Source of the DNA: Thunnus maccoyii
Lineage: Eukaryota; Chordata; Actinopteri; Scombriformes; Scombridae
Direction of reading: 5' to 3'
Assembly (NCBI RefSeq): GCF_910596095.1
Contig: NC_056535.1
Span: forward strand, 20,786,505-20,850,504
DNA length: 64,000 bases
The notes under the pieces are model-generated. The model saw only the letters and a program-made list of their open reading frames with translations, ran no database searches and was not told where the DNA came from. Made by a program: the position numbers and the translations under genes. Positions 29,586-42,426 of the stretch are shown one piece after another (position 1 is the first letter of the stretch; each line of letters starts with the position of its first letter).

Positions 29586-31378
29586 CTAAGCCTCCACTTC
29601 TGCCTCTTTTGAATCTCCATTTTCCTCTGTCTTCTGCTTTTTTGTCTCCACTTTCTCCTAATGGAAAAAGAAAAATATTTCAAACTCAATATCAAAGAGG
29701 TTCAACCAACTGGTTAATAGATAAAAATGAGTAATTCAGCTCAACAAATTACAGAAGTGTGTCAACTGGAATTTCAGAGATTGTGTACTGCATGCTGAGG
29801 ACAACTCACCTCCTCCTCCTCAGCAGCACGCTTCACAGGCTGTGCATCAGTCTCCTCAGCAGGGGGCGCCTCCTCTGCATTCCCTGTAAGGACAGTTTGT
29901 CACTTCAGAAAATACATCTTTCACCCTCAGTGTAATTAAAACAAGATTTACATTTACCAGATCAACACCAATATGGACATTTTAACTCAAGGCCACACAC
30001 GGGAAGAACATTTACAAGACAAATAAGGAGAAACAAAGTGACAGAAACATGAGATTGGTTTAACAAAAAGTCTACTAATGGAAAAAAAAGCAATATTGCT
30101 CCATATCAATGTACCATCTCCATTCTTGTGTTCCTCCTCTGCCTTTTCTTCCACTTTGTCACTGTGATCAGCACCGTTCTGAATAAAGAGAAGGAAATGT
30201 CAGTCCACTAACATATTTCACAACTGAGCTTTTATTATGTGAGCAACATTGTAGGATTATGGACATTATTGTAAAGGGAGAAAACAGTCAAAACATGGAA
30301 TCCCAAAACATAGTTGAAATAATCCTCCCACAGCCTTACATGTATGGACTCCTCTGGGGACACTTTAGAAAAAGGCATATTTGTGGAGCCCTTATTACCT
30401 CCCCAGAGGATTAACTACCAAGCTCTGAGAAAAGAAAAAAAACCCCTCAGTCAAGAGGAACCAATGGAGACGTCCAAAAGCTTGCTAGTTAACATCTGTG
30501 CCATTTCACAACCCAAACAAAGCACTGTGTGGAGAGCAGCTGAACAGAAGGGGGAGGCGGTCGCAGCGACACCTGCATGATGAGGGGAGCTAAGACAAAA
30601 GGCCATGAGGCTTTCTCCTCGTCTCTAACTCACTGTGCCATTGGCAGGTGCGTCTCCGTTGTCGGTCTTCTTCTTCTCCTCCTCCACCACCACTTCTTTC
30701 TTCTCCTTCAGCTCCTACAAAATAAAAGCATCCCCACATTCAATGCGACGCTCAGCAGAGTTTATTCTGAAGGGAGACGCGCAGCTCACACGTCTGGGTT
30801 TAATTAAAAGAAAACACGATTAACACATCTGTGATAAAAGTCTAATTGGAGATAGTACGTGTGAATGTTGCACGTTCTCATGCCAATCCGTGCGCGCGTG
30901 ACGTTAATGTAACTTAACGTTCACGTTACTGTGGCTTCCCGCCCACAGCTGCAGCTCTGCTTCACCAGCTGTATGCTGCTTTGTCTGCTCTACAACACAT
31001 TTTTAGCAAACCACATCACATACGAAAAATTTCCCGGCAACCAAAATGTAGCTGCCGACGCTTGAAATTACAAGTAACTCACACTGTTGGTGCGTAATCA
31101 ACGACATTTCCGTATAACGTTAACAGTCATTTTAAGTAACACATTCATTAGTTTTAACTTTCAGTACCGTTAATGGTAACGGCTGCTGTTAGGGAAACAC
31201 CACTGCTTTCTATCCAGAGTTAGTCAACTAAACCAAGTGTTAAAAATAATATAACAACTTTTAAAGTTCCTAAAATCTTTTAACACGACGGTTCAACTGA
31301 AATAAAAAAAAATTGAATGAAACGCACCTTGGCTGTAACCTCTGCAGTTGCGGTCGTGTCAACAGCTGTGTCGGCCAT
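29586..31378 (-). CDS. Prothymosin-alpha-like nuclear protein
   Basis: Small, disordered, acidic nuclear protein of the prothymosin/parathymosin family, which binds histones and other nuclear proteins. Exons in transcription order: 31328-31378, 30634-30714, 30115-30178, 29810-29883 and 29586-29657, giving 113 aa (human prothymosin alpha 110). The five-exon layout matches PTMA. The start MADTAVDTTATAEVTAK is followed by ELKEKKEVV and the PTMA-typical DAPANG, then a bipartite nuclear signal from KR (83-84) to TKKQKT (95-100). The middle is unusual: instead of a nearly pure Asp/Glu tract it is a mixed Glu/Ala/Lys/Pro region with a run of only four or five glutamates around residues 87-91. It is most likely a ptma paralog; parathymosin is the alternative, so no symbol is given. 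Confidence 0.88.
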
Positions 31379-31559
31379 GGCTATTTTACTTTAGATAACT
31401 GTATTCCTGTTCAGAAAAAAAAGATTTTTTTAATTTCTTGGCTCTTTGCCTTCGTGTGAATACACCAAAGACTCTGAGAGAGAAATGATGTCTGCCCGTC
31501 TCCGCTTTTCTCTCGAGCTCGTTGTAAGTCCACTCTCGTTGGATACAGCAACACAATCC

Positions 31560-31670
31560 CGCACACGATTGGACAATGTCGACCACCGGAATATTTGATT
31601 GGAGGAATATCGTGTCATTCATGACAAGTCGTCCCGCCTACCGGCTATCTCGTCGTTGATTGGTCAATTG
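31560..31670 (-). promoter_or_regulatory. Triple CCAAT-box promoter of the prothymosin-like gene
   Basis: Three CCAAT motifs on the minus strand (ATTGG on plus at 31568-31572, 31598-31602 and 31659-31663), 30 and 61 bases apart, lie 190-285 bases upstream of the start codon. Clustered CCAAT boxes at about ten-base multiples are a typical NF-Y arrangement. Function is inferred. Confidence 0.5.
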
Positions 31671-34600
31671 TTTTAAAGCGCTGCACTGTGATACTAGAGT
31701 TCTTTTTTTTTTTTTTTTTTTTTACTCTCCATCAACTAGCGTTTGGTTTTCACCTTTAATCTAAACAATGGATGTAAGTGTGCCGTTGTTAAAGTTACAG
31801 GTTAATAATCTATAACACTCTGCTGACGACTGAATATCAATCTTGAGTAGATAGGTTGGAAAAGTTTATGAACACATGTCCACCACGGACTGTATCTTTT
31901 TTTTCTTTTTCTTTCTTTTTTTTTTTTTTTTTTTTATCTTAGCGCTCTTTCTCTGTAGGGAGATAGGGTATCAAATTACAGGCAAAAACGGAATAATGTG
32001 TAGATGTGACAACCATGCGGCCACTCCTCCTTTCTATATTTAACTCTTGTAACAAAACGTGTTTTCTGCTCCAGTGTGCCACTCTTTCACTTTTTTACCA
32101 GATCTGATGAATTGTGTCACACCAGTAAAAGTGCAACGTGTATGTTAATTAATGATTATTCATATTATGATTAAGCCACTCCTGATTTTAACACACAACT
32201 GTTTAAAGAGGAACAACATACCTACAGAGCCTGAGCTAAACAGCAGACAAATCATATCCAATTATTTTAGATGACACTGGCACTTAATTGAAATTGGAAA
32301 TTGTTTGTTGCTTATGAACTAATAAATGTCAGTCATCCTTATTGCGTTTTCTACTGAAGTAATTAAGAGATCAATCTATGGAGGAAACGTGTTATCTATT
32401 TCAGGCTATATTTGCTACAAAGAAAAGGAATAAGTCCTGTGCCATACACTGGCTATGGATAGACCAAGCAATAAACATGTCCCTTTGGGATTTGTGAGTC
32501 AGTATGGGGCAGGATGTGTAGTACAGTGTGTGTGCCTACAGTGTGTTTAAAAACCTTTACAGCATGCATTAAATTACAACTATTGTCATTATTACATTAC
32601 TAAATGTGAAACAGATTTTTTATTTACATAGAAAGTACAGTTTTGCAGATGAGAGGCTGAACAAAATATATGTCTGAGGTAAAGTCTAAATAATTGCACA
32701 CACTAGAAGTAACCTTGTTTTAAGCATGTGTGCAAAAAAAAAAAGAAAATTAATTGCATTCCCACATTGAATACAGTAGGCCTATGTGTGTCTTGCAGCA
32801 TTGGATGATAGATAATTTGCCAGATCTCACAAATGCTACTGAAATACTACAACAGTTTTTGTCTAATTCATATTTCATGTATATTCCGGTGATTAACCAT
32901 AAGACAGAAGACACTTTATTGTCACTGTATGCAATACAACAAAATCTTCTGCGGCAACCCTCAGAAAACAGCAGCAGTAAGAACACTGAGGGAATTAATA
33001 AAAAAAGTAGAATAAAATAATTAACGATGAATTATTAATGATTTAAATGTAATATTTTTGTTTAAATCACAAAAATATCATCTGTCATCTGCAGTCAAAA
33101 ATTAGCCTTTTGGCTAAATGTGAAACATTTAAAGTATATTGACGTTAATCAATGTGTGCTGCCCCTGATAAATAAATGAATAATGTAAGTAAATTAAAAA
33201 GTAATATTTCTCCAGTAAGAAAAGGATAAAATAAGACATATTTCTTTTTCCCTTTTTAATTAGGAAGCCTTTGGTCTTGTTGAAATAGTGTTGTCTAATA
33301 TCCCAAACTAGCTGTTTTTACTCTCCCTTGTTTGAGGTGAACTTTCTTTGTCATGACTGAACTCACTCATCCAACTGTTAAACCAAAGGAAGTGGCAACA
33401 CACATGTTTGTGGGCCCTGCACTCAGTAATTTAGGCCTGCATCTGGACAGAGCCTCACTGTCAGTTACAAAGGAGAAAAAACATGTTTTTGTTATCGCAG
33501 ATCAAATCTACATTTTGTGGCCTACAAGTGAATTCCTTAAGTTTCAACAAAATCTTTTGACCTAGATCAACCTTATTTGCCACGCCTGCCATTGTTTCCA
33601 ACCACACATAACTATCATTCATTTTCATAAAATGTTTGTGTTATGAAGTTATCAGATAGCGGTTAGAGTAACAGTGTAATTTCCACTTAACTCCAATTTA
33701 CATTACATATTTGCATGTGTGCCATGTGCTCTGGATTTCAAATATTTTTCTAGACAGTCTTACTCATGTTTTACCCTGAACTTGTCCCAACACACCAAAG
33801 CAGGATATCTTGACACAAGTATTTCTTCAGCCTCTAATTTTAGGGCCTCATAGGACCTAATCCTAACCGCCTCAGTTATCTTCTCCCTGCCATGCCACTA
33901 TTCAAGCCACTGATTTTGAAGAAGCCTCCAGGCCCTGTTTAGTCATTCACATCACATTCAGAAATATAATTATGAAGACTGTAATTACATGCAGAGATCA
34001 AAGGCTTGTGTCCCAGTGTAGTAGCTGGTTACTTTGAGATTTATTTTCCATTTCATATAAGGATGTTTTTTCATTTAAGTCTGCTCTGTTCTAATATGAC
34101 CTATTACCTGATAACTATAACAAAGATATATTAAAACATTTATTACTTTAATTTTATATACCAGAGTCTCTGATAGATCATGTGAATGACAAAAAAAGTC
34201 ATAATTAACAATAAAGAAAAGGTCAGATGATCACATTGACTCATCAGCTTTACATAGTGTGGTTGAACAGTAATACAATATAGACATTAAGCAGCAAATG
34301 AAAGTCATTTATCATGTCACTGCACGTGTTGTCAAAGACTCATCTTGGCATTGCAAGTGCTTCCGTTTTATGTGGGAAATGAAGACCACGTGAATACGGT
34401 CTGAACTGAAGCAGACATCCTCAATCTAATGGCCTTGCTGTGTACAGAACCTACAGTATATCCATGGGAGGAATAGTGGAGTACACTAAAAAGCAGTAGA
34501 AGGCATTACTCACTCTTTTTTCTGTAAATGGAAAATGGGAGCAATCAGAAAGAGGGGGAGTGTCTGTGAGATAATTTCCTGTCTTTTTTTTTTTTTTTCT

Positions 34601-35672
34601 TATTTGCTTACCTCAACATGTTTCCATGTGCCACAGATCTTTTGAGAAACGGGCAGCCTGTTCATGCCGCAGGTAAAGTATAGGTGAACCAAAGTGTGGT
34701 AGTAAGCAGGACAGTCAAAGAAGAAGAGATACAATTCATGTTGTATTTTTTATGAATCCCTTATGCACCAAAAACTAGAGTGTTTACCACTCTTTCCACA
34801 AGTAGGAAATGGAAATTTTTTATGCCATTAAAAAATTATGGGACCACAGACAGGAAAACTGTACAAAAGAAAAGCCTCTTTGTGTTCACAGTGACACATG
34901 TTTGAAAGTAAATGAAATATTTTGCATCAGTTTCTATGGCCGGGGGAGACATCTTTTTGAGTATCAAACTGTTCTCCACTGTGCTAACAGGTTAAAGGAT
35001 ATAGGATATAGGATGGGAAGTATAGCACCTTTATTTCACCTCAATTTCTTGGGGACAAAGGACTGACCTGACTTGTGGAATGTCAGTGCTCCGGGGTAGA
35101 GCAAAGTGGGGCCCATCAAAGAGCAGAGGTCAGGATTAGGCGGGGGAAGGGTCCTGATAATTGGAGGAATTGGTGGGTGCAAGCTGAGCTCTTTTGTTTT
35201 GAACAGCAGTGTCCTGCACGGTCTGGCTGGCTTTCTCTGGTTCTCAAGCAAGTTCTGCAGTATAGAGGGACAACATATAGTTGACTTCTCACTGGGACTC
35301 TTCAGTCAAATGCACAGCGAGGTAGAAAGTGTGCTTACATTATTTATCTCTAATTAACTCAAGTTAGTCCTATTATTGTTGGCGATAATGAGAACATGTA
35401 CACTAAAAGTGCTGACACATAACCTCCAGAGGTTCATAATGTATTTTTAAATCATAATTGCAGGGAAGAAACTACTAGACTGGTGATAGTCATAGTACTT
35501 TTACCCATTTAAGAGCTTTTCTGTAAACTAATGCAGTTACGCAAAAATTATTCTGTAGATGTATTCTTAATGACACTACAATGCATTTGTATCAATATGG
35601 CTCTGAAAGGTCTTTATGGACATGCAAGAGGTTTCACCTTAATTTATTATTTTTAATGTCATTAACTTATTG

Positions 35673-35675
<3 letters not shown>

Positions 35676-35762
<87 letters not shown>
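35676..35762. repeat. Compound (AT)n(GT)n(AT)n microsatellite
   Basis: AT repeats to 35720, GT repeats to about 35749, then AT again to 35762. Direct reading. Confidence 0.97.
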
Positions 35763-36099
35763 AGAAAGTTGTAAGCAATAAACAGTAGCAGTACATAGGT
35801 GTGTGTCTATTGAGAATTTTTTACAATACATGTGAATAAATATAATCAACAAAACAGTAAAAACAGAAAATCAATTTGTATGCAGTATTAAATAGTAATA
35901 TGAAAAACTGTATCTGCTTTTTTAGGAACACACATAGTGTAAACCAAAGCTCCTCTGTGACATGGTGCCAAGAGATCCTGACATCCTTAAGGCTCTGGAT
36001 AATTGTTGGGCTGTTGTGGTTGACATGCTTCTTCAATGTTGCATGGATTAGGTGCTTTGAGGATTTGGAAAATGCCAGTGCTTATTTTTCAAATGTTGC

Positions 36100-37115
36100 A
36101 AGACATTTGGTCTCAGTACACAGATTTAAAGAAGTGTTTACCATTGACTCAAGCTGGTTGAAATTGGGTGTTGGATTTATTAAAGGATGTGTGTTGTCTC
36201 CTTCCTTGTTTGTGAAAATTATGGACAGAATATCAAGGTGCAGCCAAAGTCTGGAGACTGTTGTTGTTAATCTTTGGATATGAAACTGTTTCTGGCTCAA
36301 TTCCTGATACGCAGTGGAGCCAATTAACCTTTTCTATGGCAGAGATATTAACATGTTATGCCAGAAAAAGCACAGCTGTAATTAATAACATGAATCATGG
36401 GTGCACTCCATTTATGTGTGTAGGTCTCAGGGCCCTTGTATTGTGCAAGCTGGCTCACTGTCTTGCCTTACTGAGACATATAAATGCAACAGAGCCATTG
36501 TTAATGTTATTGGTTACACCTGCGCTTTTCCTGCAGAGACAAGTCAAAATGTCTGCTGTGAAAACGGTCTATCACTACTGGCTGTGGAGTAACTGGGATG
36601 AGGATTATTGTCAATTGACGCCAAGAAACTCTGCAGGAAAAGGTGTCATATTTAGCAGAGCAACTACTGTATGGAGAGGAGATCAGATATTTTATCTCAT
36701 TATTAATGAATGACGACAAACATGGTTGTGAGATGACTGGCGGTAAAATGCATCAGCTGCAGTAATGTGCCCATTGTAATGGACCATTTTGAAGTTTGCT
36801 TCTTGGCTGTTTATCTTTAATCTGACCCTAGTTAGAGACACAAATGATGATACTGTGAACACAAGTGGCTGAAATCTTGGACAAACTCCACACCAGTACG
36901 CCCATGGGGGCCTCTCTCTGCAGGTAAGAGACCTCAGAGCAGACCCAGGACATACTACAGGGACTACAACTCCCAGCTGGCATGGGGACGCTTGGTGGAG
37001 GTGTTAGAGGAAACTGCTGGGGAAAAGAGCACCTGGGCTACTCCACTGGTTATGTTGCCACAGTGACACTGACTCCAAAACCGAGCTAGAAAATGAATGG
37101 GTGGATAGATGATAG
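36100..37115 (+). pseudogene. Degraded non-LTR retrotransposon (LINE) 3' end
   Basis: A frame around 36160-36285 keeps the reverse-transcriptase block GFIKGCVLSPSLFVKIMDR followed by ISRCSQS, typical of fish LINE RT just before the catalytic FADD motif, which is lost. At 36900-37115 comes the characteristic LINE end: AGACCTCAGAGCAGACCCAG, ACTACAGGGACTACA, GGGGAAAAGAG, then a terminal ATGAATGGGTGGATAGATGA of the tandem GGAT type. The middle (36300-36850) is not readable as LINE and includes a dispersed repeat at 36501-36572. There is no intact frame. Confidence 0.65.
36501..36572 (+). repeat. Copy of a dispersed repeat shared with 23421-23492
   Basis: Ungapped 72-base match, about three-quarters identical, to the slc45a1 intron 2 sequence. 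It lies within the LINE relic span. Confidence 0.55.
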
Positions 37116-39972
37116 ACATCATGTGAATGTATTATGTATTTGTGTTACAGAAGCCAAGAGTCACACACTGTATTTATACTTGACAAATGAAACATTTAGA
37201 TATGTCAATTCCCAGAAGTCTAGATAAGGAGCTTATGCATACAACTCAAAAACACTGAAATCAATATATTCCTATGTACATTCTATTATTTTAAGATTAA
37301 TTTTTACTTTTATTTCTACTGCTACACGACCATCTTCTCAGGGGGATCCTTTAAATTTCATCTTATTAATCGTACACTTTAACTTACAATGTCTTTAGAT
37401 CCTCCATGTATTGTACTTTTGGTAATGTTATGACTTGTGGTTTATTGGTTTATTCAAGATGGTTGATTTGATTATTTCACACCCACATAAATTCATCAGA
37501 ATCTGACTAAGGCTAATGTCTCTGTTTGCTATGTGAAGATTTCCTGCTCGTTTCTAGTCTGAAAATGATCAAAACTTAAAACATACAAGAATTAGTCACA
37601 GCTGATTTTGTCAGAGAAGAGGCAGCAACACATGTTTGCATATTTTCTTACACTGTAGACATGTACTGATAATAAAAACTGAACAAACACAACTATAGAT
37701 AATGGAAACACTGGTGTGTGACCAGATGAATATAGGTGAAAAATCCATGCATATTGTGCTATGGTGTCATACATTGCAATTAATTACTGTTAAAGTTAAA
37801 ACAGCTGATAACCCTCTGATATTTAATATAATCTTAATTCATTTTTCTCCTAATTAGTGCAATCATTTCTTTTAGGTTTACAACCCTAAAATCCAACAAT
37901 ATGAACACTTGAAAGTGTAGCAAATGGCTTTCTTTTTCTGTACTGCTTGAGTTAAGCTTCAGCTGTACTACCTTATTTATTTCGCCTCTTAGCTCCACCC
38001 CTGCAACTGACTTGCCAGAGAAAAGTGGAAATTTCCAGTAATTCCTACTGCTTCACAAGAATTGCTCCTCCTCCTTCCAGTTTCCCGCCTCTCACTCTAC
38101 CTGCTGCAGACTGGTCTGAAGACCTCGTGGCCCTCTGCTGTGCAAGCTTGTAGTGCCCAGCAGTTTTTACTTTGCTCACTGACACATCAAACAGTTTCAC
38201 ACCAAAACGAAACCAAACATCTTTCTTTGTTTCTGTCTTGATCACACAGACAAGATCATAAAAACAATTTTTGTATATTGTCACAAGAACTATGAACCTT
38301 GTATTGAAGATGTTGAAAATTAAGATATGCAGTCTCTCCCTGATATGGATAACTGCCATATTAGCAAGTAAGATGTGTTTTTTAAAGGTGTCATTCACAC
38401 AGAGCTTTCTCGAGCTTGACCAACCTGTCCTTTGTTTACAATCTTGTGAGTATCTTATAACCCTGTGAATGATTTTTAATACATAGCTCCTCAATGATGT
38501 ACAGGGATTGGTTTGGGATCACAGAGCAGATGGTAGATTTGCATTTCTATTTCTCTGGCTGATCTGATATTCTGGTGTCTGGTTTGTTTCAGAGATATAA
38601 CATGCTCCAATGCATGCCTAGGACGGAAACATCTAAGAAATCAAGAATTGCGGCAAACGCTTTGGTGATTACAAAGGAGGCCACATGTAGGCCTCCTAGG
38701 TGTGGCAGAGATATGGAAAGCAAGATGATATCTGTTAACGTGCCTGAGAGGTTCAGACTCTCAACGCTGCATCTGTGGTTTTATAACTTCCTCTTAATTC
38801 AAGACCATAATATAACCATGTACACATGCGCAGCTTTGATGCTTGATAGGGGATCATTTTAGATAAACTACAAATAGAACCATGAGGCAGCTGGACTGCA
38901 GAACTTTGAGCGTGTTGATGGCATGAGGCATACTGACCTTAGACCCATTGTGAAGCACCAACAAAGAGCCATCTGCACAGCAACCAAAGCTGAGATGGGG
39001 GACTCTCACACAAGGGGACCGGGGGGGGGGGCACAGGGACCTGGAGAGTGTAAAAGAGAAAATAAAACAAAAAAATAATAATACATGGAACCTCATCAGC
39101 TGGATGATGACTGAAACATCTAAGCATTCAGTGCTAACGTCTCAGAGGTTTGTACACAAAGAAAACAAGAAGCTGCACAACACATCCACCCAGAGAGCAC
39201 ATGGACCTTTCCACTGCTGGTAAAGTGGAAGACAAGAGCTGCTGGCCTAATCACTCAAGAGCACATTTCCTGTCTACTGCATGATGAGATGAAGTCAACT
39301 GAAGCGGTTTAAGGCTAATATTTAACCCAAACCTGGCGCGCGAAACACAGCGAGTATCTCATTCTTCTTGAAAGCAGAAACATACAGGATTTGTGTTTGC
39401 AGAGGTCTGACATGTACAGAAATCTCGGTTTAGTAGGTTCATGTTTCGGATGCAAATAGGTCTCATAGTGAAACCAGTATCTAGTTTTTCTTTCGATATG
39501 GAGTAGAGTGAATTTCAAAATGGTGAAAACAAAGACAAAATGGTGTCAGGGACATCTGTAAAAATCACAAATGTTTCACAGGTAACACATGAGAGTCAGG
39601 ATTGCTTAGCAACAGCAGTAAAAAATTCTTGCAGCCTGTGTGGTAACAGTGAAACTGATCGTGCTGCCATCCAGTGGTTGACTGTTAGCACATGCGGAGG
39701 GGAGGTTGGGGGGGGGGGGGGGGTTATCTGACACAGAATGATCAAAAGCTCACTTCTCCAAAGCATGCATGTGAAATACGATGAAAATGCTGCAATTATT
39801 TGCAAGCTATAAACCTAATAAATGAAGAAGGGCTTGACACACATATATATATATATATATAAAAAGATATCCTCTTTCCTTCCTCTGCACTGTTCGAAAA
39901 ATATGTTCAGTAATATGATTGGCTGGAAAATGCACCGGCTCTCATGGTGGGTGGTTGCTTAGCAACATTCAT

Positions 39973-40040
39973 GGGAGGGTGGGATGTGGGTGGGAGGGTG
40001 TGAGTGTTGGGGAGGGGGGTGGGGGGGGGGGGGTGGGGCG
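39973..40040 (+). repeat. Long G-rich tract with quadruplex potential
   Basis: Many runs of three or more G separated by one to a few bases, including a 13-G run near 40021-40033. Shorter pure G runs are at 39021-39031 and 39708-39723. Confidence 0.85.
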
Positions 40041-42426
40041 TACTTCAAGGGGAGGGAGCGTTGTGGGTGTACGCAGACTGACTGGGGAAATACCTGGCAA
40101 AATTCCCAAATAAACAAGAGAGAGAGAGGACAGAGAGGGAGACAGAGGACAGGGGTATTTTCTGAGTGCAGCTAGTAAAGAGATAAAGGGTTGTTTGAGA
40201 TAAAGGGAACAATGCATTTTATAAGTGTTAACACAGTTTGTTCCCAAAGCAGAACAAGAGCGGGGACAGGAAGCCGTTTTACTGAAAACTTTGTTGAAAG
40301 TGAGGAGTAAGCTGAAATAAAAAAGCTTTAACAAAACTGCATGATGGATTCAAACAGAAGTGTAGTTGCTTTGAACAAAGTGGACTCCAGCATTAGATTT
40401 CAGAGTAATGAGTGGAAATGAGAGAAACACTATGATTGGCGTAACAGGACATGGGTTGTTGCCGTTGATAAGGTGTAACAGTTTGACAAGGTACAGATGA
40501 ATAGGCCACAGATAAGCATGTAGTGCTCAGATAAGAGTGCTTATAAACACTACCTGTGCTTGCATGTTTAAGACGTGTTGTTTGGTGTGTAGTTGTACCA
40601 CTATAAATGCGGCATTTCCATGAAACTGCTTAGATTACTACTTTTAATTCAGATGAGTTAAACTACATACAAGTCCACAGCGTTTACAGAAGAATCCTAC
40701 AAAACCAGAGGACTAGAAGGACAAGAGATGATGAGGTGCCAAATAGAACTTGTGCAGCAAATGGGAAGACTGTTCAGCAAGAGGAAGAGAAAAGGTGGAA
40801 AATGTGCTTATATGGAGAGGAGGGGTAAAAAGGACCGGCTGGGGTGGCTGCTGCTGCTGGTAGGTACAGCTTGAAGGAGGTGGGCCTTGGAAATGGTGGT
40901 GCAGGCGGTCTCTACAGGCAATGAGGACTCTTTGTCAGGAGCAGGAAATGAGGTTTCTGTTGTGATTAAAAGGAAGGTTTCTATGGCAATGCAGAGAGCC
41001 GTGTGCACAGAGAATTTGTTGGGAGTGGAGGGGGCTAAGTGAGAGTAGAATTTCAAAGAAAGCAGCCTCCTCCATCTCATCTCCCACCACCGCCACCCCT
41101 CTGCTTTTCCACAGCGCCCTTTTATCTCTGATAATCTGTTTTCATAGCCACACAGTTGAGACTAAGGGGGATTATCTTGGGCAAACCAAGTCATTGGTGG
41201 ATCAGTCATAAATGTTTACAGAGTAGCAGTTTCACTTCCCGAAATCGCTGCTGTTGAAACCTCATTGGAAAAAAAACCTTTAAAAATCAAGCTGAATAAT
41301 TAACATAATGACCTAATTGTGTCTCTTTCGTGTTTAGTCAGGTACACTGTACGCTTCTGTTAAATCACCCCCCTTTTTTTGTACAGCCCATGAGAAAAAA
41401 AAAAAGTATGATGGCATCAGTGTGACCTTTAAAACCTAAATATAGTAACATGCTTTGTTAATTGTTTTCACTGAACTGTAGTAGTAAAAATATATGTTTC
41501 TTAAAATAAGTGTCCCATCCTGATTTTCTCTTTTGAAAAGAGGAAGTTGCTCTCTGCAGCAGTGAATGCCATTTTTGCCCCAACACAGACTCACTCCAGG
41601 ATGTTTGGATAAGATGACATTTGAAACTCCTGAACATCAAAGTAAAGTTTTTTTTCATCCTCGTGCACTACAAACCACAATGACTGTTTTACAAAAAGGA
41701 TACAGATGACCCTGATATTACTGGTAGACATGAAAATAATATAAGCAGTGAGCATAAACTGATGTCTGAAAGAGTACTGATTTGTGGTGTGCATGAGGAT
41801 TATAGAGAACTGATATAATGGAAAGGTCATAGAGGACAGTTTATTTAAATATTGACACTGTGTGTTCATATTCAGTGCTTATAGTGAAGCGCCAAAAGCT
41901 CCTCACCTCCTTTTTGGAAACAGAGAACCAAGGTCTCAGCATGTCAATTAGAATTACAAAAGGTTCTGCTGCCCCCAACCTTTTCGTTTGAGCATAGCAG
42001 CAAGTATCATGTAATGAAACGCTGCCAGTGAGGGTGGGCTGTACTAAAACCAGATTGTATAGTCAAAACCAGATGGCTAGTCACACATCAAAAGGACAGC
42101 TGGTTACCAGAGTCTGAAAAGGCATCATTATAGCCCCAAACCTAATTAGTTCCCACTAAACAAATCACACCAGGATTATAAGAGACCAGGCCAATGATTC
42201 ATCATAAAAGGTAATATACACAAAACATAATTGAGCTTTAAATATTTGCGTGCAAGATGCAACATTTCAGGCTGGCCAGTCAAGTTGTTTCCATCAGCAG
42301 TCATGGCCTCCATTGATCTTTATGACAGTTAACACTGAAAGCAGGCCCTTCATTTGCAGATGATGGCAGCCGACGAGGATCCAATGTTTAATATTTCCAC
42401 TTTACTTCGCTGATCGGATCAATGTG

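Larger units (their letters stand above)
31671..42426. other. Gene-poor intergenic region with retrotransposon relics
   Basis: About 11 kb between two minus-strand genes with no supported exon. It holds poly-T runs near 31709-31732 and 31910-31936, an AT/GT microsatellite (35676-35762), a LINE relic (36100-37115) and G-rich tracts (39021-39031, 39708-39723, 39973-40040). A minus-strand frame of 149 codons at 38045-38494 has no recognisable family and contains simple GC-rich sequence, so it is not called. Confidence 0.5.

Noticed and set aside
36261-36713. 150-codon frame after the LINE RT block
   Set aside because: Not the continuation of RT, and it runs through a dispersed repeat; a chance frame in mobile-element debris.
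38045-38494. 149-codon minus-strand open frame
   Set aside because: No recognisable domain, codon use resembles non-coding DNA, and there are no supporting splice neighbours.
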